A stretch of DNA of 64,000 nt from an uncultured Bacteroidia bacterium (GTDB lineage: Bacteria > Bacteroidota > Bacteroidia > Bacteroidales > UBA932): NCBI GenBank assembly GCA_902792815.1, contig CADBAY010000003.1:62001-126000 (forward strand), in the 5' to 3' direction. This document shows, one piece after another, positions 59,851 through 64,000 of the stretch. The notes beneath the pieces are model-generated. The model was not told where the DNA came from. It was given only the letters and a program-made list of their open reading frames with translations, and did no database searches. Position numbers and translations under genes: made by a program. Each line of letters starts with the position of its first letter. The first letter of the stretch is position 1.

Positions 59851-59880
59851 TTGCTAATTCAAAAATTAACCCTATCTTTG
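59851..59880 (+). promoter_or_regulatory. Promoter of tRNA-Met (-33 TTG, -7 TATCTTTG)
   Basis: The -33-like TTG is at 59851-59853. A 19-bp spacer separates it from the -7 box TATCTTTG at 59873-59880. The box ends 16 nt before the mature tRNA. Confidence 0.75.
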
Positions 59881-59896
59881 CAGTCCCTTCAATGAT

Positions 59897-59970
59897 GGCG
59901 GGGTAGCTCAGCTGGTTAGAGCGTCGGATTCATAATCCGGAGGTCGTGGGATCATGCCCCACTCCCGCTA
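59897..59970 (+). tRNA. tRNA-Met (anticodon CAT)
   Basis: The 74-nt cloverleaf has acceptor GGCGGGG pairing with TCCCGCT (two G-U pairs, at the ends), D-arm GCTC/GAGC, anticodon stem TCGGA/TCCGG with loop TTCATAA, and T-stem GTGGG/CCCAC. The T-loop reads ATCATGC instead of the usual TTCGANN. Anticodon CAT could also belong to a lysidine-modified tRNA-Ile, but the stems fit an elongator Met tRNA better. CCA is not encoded. Confidence 0.85.
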
Positions 59971-59986
59971 CAGAACAGTTCAATAA

Positions 59987-60022
59987 AGAATCCGCGAGCC
60001 TTAGGTTCGCGGATTCTTGTGT
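59987..60022 (+). terminator. Rho-independent terminator of tRNA-Met
   Basis: A perfect 11-bp stem (59987-59997 with 60007-60017) is followed by TGTGTTTT. Confidence 0.85.
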
Positions 60023-60124
60023 TTTATGTATCAGTGGTTTACTTCGGACCTGTGTTCGAGTGGAAGCGCAAATGCAAAAAAATAGCTATCTTAGCACCGA
60101 TCGAATAACAAAAAGGGCAAGGCA

Positions 60125-60742
60125 ATGAAAGTACTGATGATTAACGGCAGCCCGCATCAGAAGGGCAACACGGCTATCGCACTTGAAGAAATCGCAAAGC
60201 AACTCAAAAAGAACGGCATCGACAGCGAGACCGTCTGGATCGGCAACAAGGCTGTCAGGGGCTGCATAGCCTGCGGACAATGCCACAACCATCCGGGCAA
60301 ATGTGCCTTTGACGACGATATCTGCAACCGTATCAGCGAGAAGTTCGCCGATGCCGACGCCCTCATTGTTGGCTCTCCTGTTTATTATGGCCAGCCCAAC
60401 GGAGCCGTCCTGAGCGTTATCCAGAGAGCGTTCTACTCCAACGGCGGCAGCATTTCCGGCAAACCTGCAGCAGCCGTTGCCGTGTGCCGAAGGGGCGGCG
60501 CCACAGCTACTTTCGAGACTCTGAACTTGCCGTTCCAGATGATGAACATGCCAGTCGTGACCTCCCAGTACTGGAATATCGTCTATGGTGCCGCGCCCGG
60601 ACAGGCCTCCCTTGACACCGAGGGCCTGCAGACCATGCGCACATTGGCCAACAATATGGCCTGGCTCCTCAAGGCAACTGGCGGCAAGCCGGCACCGGGG
60701 CGCGACGGTGAGCCCAGGGATGCGATGAATTTCATCAGATAG
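60125..60742 (+). CDS. Flavodoxin-family NAD(P)H-dependent reductase
   Basis: The 205-residue FMN reductase-like protein has the FMN phosphate loop INGSPHQKGNT at the start. It contains CIACGQCHNHPGKCAFDDD near residue 48, a Cys-rich stretch that resembles the Fe-S cluster site of iron-sulfur flavoproteins, then SPVYYGQPNG. It probably reduces quinones, nitro-compounds or a redox partner in the cytoplasm. A weak -7-like TATCTTAG lies about 25 nt upstream, and a terminator follows. Confidence 0.87.
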   Translation: MKVLMINGSPHQKGNTAIALEEIAKQLKKNGIDSETVWIGNKAVRGCIACGQCHNHPGKCAFDDDICNRISEKFADADALIVGSPVYYGQPNGAVLSVIQRAFYSNGGSISGKPAAAVAVCRRGGATATFETLNLPFQMMNMPVVTSQYWNIVYGAAPGQASLDTEGLQTMRTLANNMAWLLKATGGKPAPGRDGEPRDAMNFIR

Positions 60743-60774
60743 CCCGCAGGCGCCTGAAAGGCATATATTGGTAA

Positions 60775-60812
60775 AAAACAGCCCGGAAATATGCGTTTCG
60801 GACTGTTTTTTG
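60775..60812 (+). terminator. Rho-independent terminator after the flavodoxin gene
   Basis: AAAACAG pairs with CTGTTTT around a partly paired stem (60775-60811) and a T-run. The next promoter box begins at 60813. Confidence 0.7.
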
Positions 60813-60820
60813 TATATTTG
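60813..60820 (+). promoter_or_regulatory. -7 element TATATTTG for the 60842 lipoprotein gene
   Basis: This TAnnTTTG match ends 21 nt before the ATG at 60842. Confidence 0.6.
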
Positions 60821-60841
60821 AAAAGAAAAAGACAGTTAGTT

Positions 60842-61228
60842 ATGAGAGTATTACTTTTATTCCTTTCCGCGCTCACCATGGTGAGCTGCTCGGCAATGTT
60901 ACAGGGCTCGCAAGGCAACAGCGGCAGCGCCAATACTGCCCAGACCGGCAGCGATACTTCCAGAAAGGTGACTTCGACCAGGGGTTACCAGCCTACAAAT
61001 GACGATGTGGTGCGCTACAATAACGATATTACGGCTTTTCTCAAGGCAAACGTACCTAATCTTGACTTAAACAGCAAGACGCTTATTATGATCAACGACG
61101 AGAAAGCGTCTTCGCTCAAGGGAGTAGAGCTCAAGGACGTCAAGCTTATATCGGTTCTTGACGCATCCAACGCCTCCATCCTCGGCTCCAGCACGTATAA
61201 AGGCGCCATTATCATCAAGACGAAGTAA
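60842..61228 (+). CDS. Small lipoprotein with a TonB-plug-like segment
   Basis: The 128-residue lipoprotein (lipobox TMVSC) has a Ser/Thr/Gln-rich linker (25-50) followed by a compact domain. Its end, TLIMINDEKASSLKGVEL ... ISVLDASNASILG ... GAIIIKTK, mimics the last part of SusC-type TonB receptor plugs (VLKDASA.AIYG...GVIIITTK). No barrel follows. It may be a stand-alone plug-like protein that interacts with SusC/TonB machinery. The start at 60842 was chosen because the longer frame begins inside the terminator. Confidence 0.7.
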   Translation: MRVLLLFLSALTMVSCSAMLQGSQGNSGSANTAQTGSDTSRKVTSTRGYQPTNDDVVRYNNDITAFLKANVPNLDLNSKTLIMINDEKASSLKGVELKDVKLISVLDASNASILGSSTYKGAIIIKTK

Positions 61229-61246
61229 TCCGCCCGCCTCTCCGGA

Positions 61247-62524
61247 ATGCGCAGGATATTTGAATTATTGTGCCTTGGGCTGATTGTCTCATGCATTAAC
61301 GACCCGGGCCGCAATGACGGGCCCGGGGATTATTCTGACTACACTCGGGTGCCGTTACAGGCGCAAATACAGGGCGTCCAGCCAATGACCGGTATCGTCA
61401 TCTGGTCTGACAACGCCGGCAGCCATAATGAGAGCTATGCCCTTGAGTATTCGTACATGCGTTACAGTGATATCTGCAAGCAAAAAGACGTTTACGATTG
61501 GGCCCCGGTTGAAAAGCTGCTGTCGCAAGCCGCCGCCAGAGGCCACCAGACAGTACTGCGGTTCTATTACACTTACGTGGGCAAGCAGTGCGCTGTGCCC
61601 GATTACATCAAAGACCTTCCCGATTATGAGGAAACAAAGGGCAAGAGCGAGGGCCGGACCACCTATTTCCCCGACTGGCGTAATGACGAGCTGAAGCGCT
61701 TTCACATTGATTTCTATCGCCGCTTTGCTGAAAAGTTCGACACCGACCCCCGCCTGGCCTTTCTTGAAACGGGTTTTGGTTTGTGGGCGGAATATCATAT
61801 CTACGACGGCCCTTTCATCAAAGGAAAGACATTCCCCGATGCGGAATTCCAGGCAGAGTTCTTCAGGAGTATGCAAAAGTGCTTCCTGCACACGCCGTGG
61901 ATGATTTCCATCGATGCGGCCGACAGTAAGTACGGCCCCTTCAGCTACAGCAAGGACCTGCTGGATATCCCTTTCGGCAACTTCGACGATTCTTTTATGT
62001 GTGAGGATCACGATGGCTACAATCGCAGCAGCTGGCTCTTTTTCGGTGCGGACCGCTACAAAACATCTCCGTTCGGAGGCGAATTCAGCTACTATACCGA
62101 CTATGACCAAAAGCACTGCCTTGACAAGGCAGGTATGCACGGGCGTACATTCGAAGATGAAGTGGCACGCTACCATATGACATTCATAATAGGTAACGAC
62201 CAGCCCGGGTACCAGAGCTGGGAGAGGATAGCCGAAGCCTCGCGGTCGATGGGCTACAGTTTCAGGGTAAAAGACTTCCGTGTGCTGAAAGGTACCGGGG
62301 CTGTGGTCGAGATAGAAAACGCCGGCGTGGCTCCTATCTATCATGACGCATTCGTTGAAGTTGACGGAGTTAGAGGGAGTTACAATCTCAAGGCTCTGCT
62401 TCCCGGAGAGTCGGTGTGGGTGGAGATTCCCAACCGGTCAGTTTCTGCCGCACCGGAGCTGTCTATTGCCTGCGAGCGGCTTGTAAACGGCCAGAAAATA
62501 GGCTTCGAGGCAGACGTCAGGTAA
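61247..62524 (+). CDS. DUF4832 domain lipoprotein
   Basis: The 425-residue lipoprotein (lipobox GLIVSC) has an N-terminal TIM-barrel-like region. It resembles the DUF4874/DUF4832 proteins linked to carbohydrate metabolism (MRYSDICKQKDVYDWAPVEKLLSQAAARGHQTVLRFYYTY; AFLETGFGLWAEYH). A C-terminal beta-sandwich follows (about 335-425, VVEIENAGVAPIYHDAFVEV ... LLPGESVWVEIP). The GFGLWAEYH glutamate is a candidate catalytic acid, by analogy with GH-A enzymes; this is inference. It lies 18 bp after the plug-like lipoprotein gene and is probably cotranscribed. Confidence 0.78.
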   Translation: MRRIFELLCLGLIVSCINDPGRNDGPGDYSDYTRVPLQAQIQGVQPMTGIVIWSDNAGSHNESYALEYSYMRYSDICKQKDVYDWAPVEKLLSQAAARGHQTVLRFYYTYVGKQCAVPDYIKDLPDYEETKGKSEGRTTYFPDWRNDELKRFHIDFYRRFAEKFDTDPRLAFLETGFGLWAEYHIYDGPFIKGKTFPDAEFQAEFFRSMQKCFLHTPWMISIDAADSKYGPFSYSKDLLDIPFGNFDDSFMCEDHDGYNRSSWLFFGADRYKTSPFGGEFSYYTDYDQKHCLDKAGMHGRTFEDEVARYHMTFIIGNDQPGYQSWERIAEASRSMGYSFRVKDFRVLKGTGAVVEIENAGVAPIYHDAFVEVDGVRGSYNLKALLPGESVWVEIPNRSVSAAPELSIACERLVNGQKIGFEADVR

Positions 62525-62527
62525 AAC

Positions 62528-62553
62528 AAAACCGGCCCCGCAAAGGGCCGGTT
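62528..62553 (-). terminator. Rho-independent terminator of the esterase operon
   Basis: A 9-bp stem (62530-62538 with 62545-62553) is followed on the minus strand by TTTTGTTTTAC. Confidence 0.8.
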
Positions 62554-62561
62554 GATCATAT

Positions 62562-63422
62562 CTAACGGTCAAAACTTCGTGACGCGAATGGAAGTGCTAG
62601 GCGCAGGGCCTGGTGCCAGTATTCCTGGGTATGGCCGCCGTCGCGGACACGGAACTCGCTCTTTATACGCTTGGCTTTCATCTTGCGGTGGAAGTCTTCG
62701 TTGAGCTCCAGAAGGAAGTCGTCGTCGCCGCAATCGATAAACCATTTGACGTTGCGCAACTCATTCAGAGTGGCCTCGGAAGCGTTGTCCAAAAAGTCGA
62801 GAGCCGAATGATCGCATACCGACTGGCAAACTATTTCGAGCTTATCCCCGCTTTTGTGGGCGCGGCCGACCTTATTGTCCTTATTGTCCAGCCAGGCGCT
62901 CATCGCATAGCAGCTGGAGAACATATCCGGATGCCTCTGGGCATATACGGTGCATCCGCCGCCACCCATCGAAAGGCCCATGACGGCGCGGTGCCCCTTG
63001 TCTCCTATTCCCCTGTACTTTGCTTCCACGGCCGGAATCAATTCCTTGAAAAAGAAATCTTCGTAATTCCAGCCGGGCATGTTGAAGTATCCGTTCTGCA
63101 CATTGTGGGCGTCGGGGTGACCGGCATTGGGCATCACTATAATCATTGGTACGGCCTCTCCGGAAGCAATGAGTTCGTCGGCTATGCCTTTCATCTTCAT
63201 GTTCTCCACCCAATTGGTGTAGGAGCCGTACAATCCGTGCAGAAGATACACCACGGGGTACTTGCGCGCCGACTTTTCAAAGCCGTCAGGCAAATACACA
63301 TTGAACTTAACCTGTGCGTCGAGTACCGCGCTGCGGAGGCTGTCGGTAACTACCTTGCCTGCATTGACGCGTACTGCCGGCAATGCCAGCAGTACTAATA
63401 GAACACAAAGAAAACGTTTCAT
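62562..63422 (-). CDS. Esterase (alpha/beta hydrolase, esterase D-like family)
   Basis: The 286-residue exported hydrolase has a signal peptide (MKRFLCVLLVLLALPAVRVNA). It has the oxyanion region YLLHGLYGSYTNW, nucleophile elbow GLSMGGGG near residue 150, an acidic residue in DCGDDDFLLE and catalytic His in GGHTQEYW near residue 265. It is related to feruloyl and acetyl-xylan esterases (PF00756). It probably removes acyl groups from plant polysaccharides or other esters in the periplasm. The ATG overlaps the preceding gene's stop by 4 bp. Confidence 0.9.
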   Translation of the reverse strand: MKRFLCVLLVLLALPAVRVNAGKVVTDSLRSAVLDAQVKFNVYLPDGFEKSARKYPVVYLLHGLYGSYTNWVENMKMKGIADELIASGEAVPMIIVMPNAGHPDAHNVQNGYFNMPGWNYEDFFFKELIPAVEAKYRGIGDKGHRAVMGLSMGGGGCTVYAQRHPDMFSSCYAMSAWLDNKDNKVGRAHKSGDKLEIVCQSVCDHSALDFLDNASEATLNELRNVKWFIDCGDDDFLLELNEDFHRKMKAKRIKSEFRVRDGGHTQEYWHQALRLALPFASRSFDR

Positions 63423-64000
63423 TTCTTGTATTTCATTTCAAACAGTCCGTCCTGACCCTGGACCAGGAAGCGCTTGCACTTGAAGTGCGCAAGGTCTTCC
63501 AGCTCGCCTGTGGTGCCGATGCTCATATCGAGCACCTCCACCGGGCGCTTGTTCTTGAGGTCCCACACAAACAGGTAGCTGGGATATTCGGGAGTGCCAA
63601 GTCCGGTGGGCATCATAAGTTTGCCTTTCCAGATGCACAGGCCCTGGCCGATGGTGGCATAGGCAAGGCCGTGGTCTTCAACAACATAAGTGTCGATTAT
63701 GTCATCTTTCGTGAACACCACGTCCCCCTCGCTTATCTTGGGAAGGCGGAACTTGATGACGCGGTGGCGGTTGCCCTCCACGTCTTTGTCTTTGGTGGTG
63801 TTGCCGTAGCCGTAGAGGACTTTGTGCTGGCGGTCCACTACCCACTGGAGGGCGTAGCCGTACAGGTTGTCCACATCGTCAAAGTGGATGGTCTGCACCA
63901 GTTCGGAACTTTGGAAGCCCGGCAGTATGCGCTCCACGAAGAGCACGTCCTTGCGGCCTTTGTAGGGCTGCTTGTGGCACTGGCTTACGTAGATAACAGG
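63419..64000 (-). CDS. Unknown protein, C-terminal part (5' end outside window)
   Basis: The frame is open from the right edge of the window (reading ...PVIYVSQCHKQPYKGRKDV) to the stop at 63419, giving 194 codons of an incomplete gene. The sequence has repeated strand-turn units (GYALQWVVDRQHKVLYGYG; KLMMPTGLGTPEYPSYLFVWDLKNKRPVEVLDM; ELEDLAHFKCKRFLVQG), suggesting a beta-propeller. I do not recognise the family. It is cotranscribed with the esterase (4-bp overlap), so it may take part in the same substrate pathway. Confidence 0.75.
   Translation of the reverse strand, partial: PVIYVSQCHKQPYKGRKDVLFVERILPGFQSSELVQTIHFDDVDNLYGYALQWVVDRQHKVLYGYGNTTKDKDVEGNRHRVIKFRLPKISEGDVVFTKDDIIDTYVVEDHGLAYATIGQGLCIWKGKLMMPTGLGTPEYPSYLFVWDLKNKRPVEVLDMSIGTTGELEDLAHFKCKRFLVQGQDGLFEMKYKK

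Overview
This window looks like chromosomal DNA of a member of the Bacteroidales (phylum Bacteroidota), probably from the gut. It is GC-rich. Many genes are preceded by the Bacteroidota -7 promoter element TAnnTTTG and start codons lack Shine-Dalgarno sequences. Several families are typical of the phylum: GldH, NigD-like lipoprotein, S46 dipeptidyl-peptidase, DUF3857 proteins, GLUG-repeat lipoproteins, a GTPase-degenerate EF-G paralog, and sigma factors paired with anti-sigma/beta-barrel proteins. The genus cannot be fixed from the sequence alone.

Layout. 1-4.75 kb: murA-thrA-dapB (minus; wall precursor and aspartate/DAP pathway) divergent from murB. 4.8-7.0 kb: aspS, a hairpin repeat, and a TSCPD-domain gene. 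7.1-8.25 kb: an AT-richer island made of a REP-associated tyrosine transposase (RAYT) between two nearly identical 86-bp double-hairpin repeats. 8.4-12.7 kb: a fused S51-peptidase/ATP-grasp gene and a DUF1538 permease with two PII-like proteins. 12.7-21.1 kb: HAD phosphatase, EF-G-like paralog, XRE regulator, rnhB, S46 peptidase, mrp, and a ksgA interrupted in frame by a hairpin repeat related to the one after aspS. 21.1-25.2 kb: vWA lipoprotein, NigD-like lipoprotein, and an ECF sigma with an envelope-spanning anti-sigma/beta-barrel protein. 25.3-31.6 kb: an operon of a tiny peptide gene and two large GLUG-repeat lipoproteins, one ending in an SGNH hydrolase.

31.7-41.9 kb: tRNA-Pro, malate dehydrogenase, mtnN, an unknown secreted protein, a phosphopantetheinyl transferase, EnvC-like and TPR proteins, a second ECF sigma/anti-sigma-barrel pair, a LolD-like ATPase, a small secreted protein and lgt. 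42.0-47.8 kb: a tripartite RND efflux operon with a PG0541-like small protein. 47.8-48.6 kb: a repeat-rich, apparently non-coding stretch. 48.6-52.9 kb: a tightly overlapping operon trxA-LOG-polyprenyl synthase-holB-ricT-gldH. 52.9-56.7 kb: two DUF3857/transglutaminase-like proteins. 56.9-59.8 kb: rplM-rpsI-rpsB-tsf. 59.9-64.0 kb: tRNA-Met, a flavodoxin-like reductase, a TonB-plug-like small lipoprotein, a DUF4832 lipoprotein, an esterase and a partial unknown gene.

The most notable signals are the RAYT with its paired-palindrome repeats, a second hairpin repeat family that has inserted in frame into ksgA (reminiscent of Rickettsia palindromic elements), two paralogous dual-membrane anti-sigma systems, the S51/ATP-grasp fusion, and a set of genes whose -7 box ends only 6-7 nt before the start codon, which suggests near-leaderless mRNAs.
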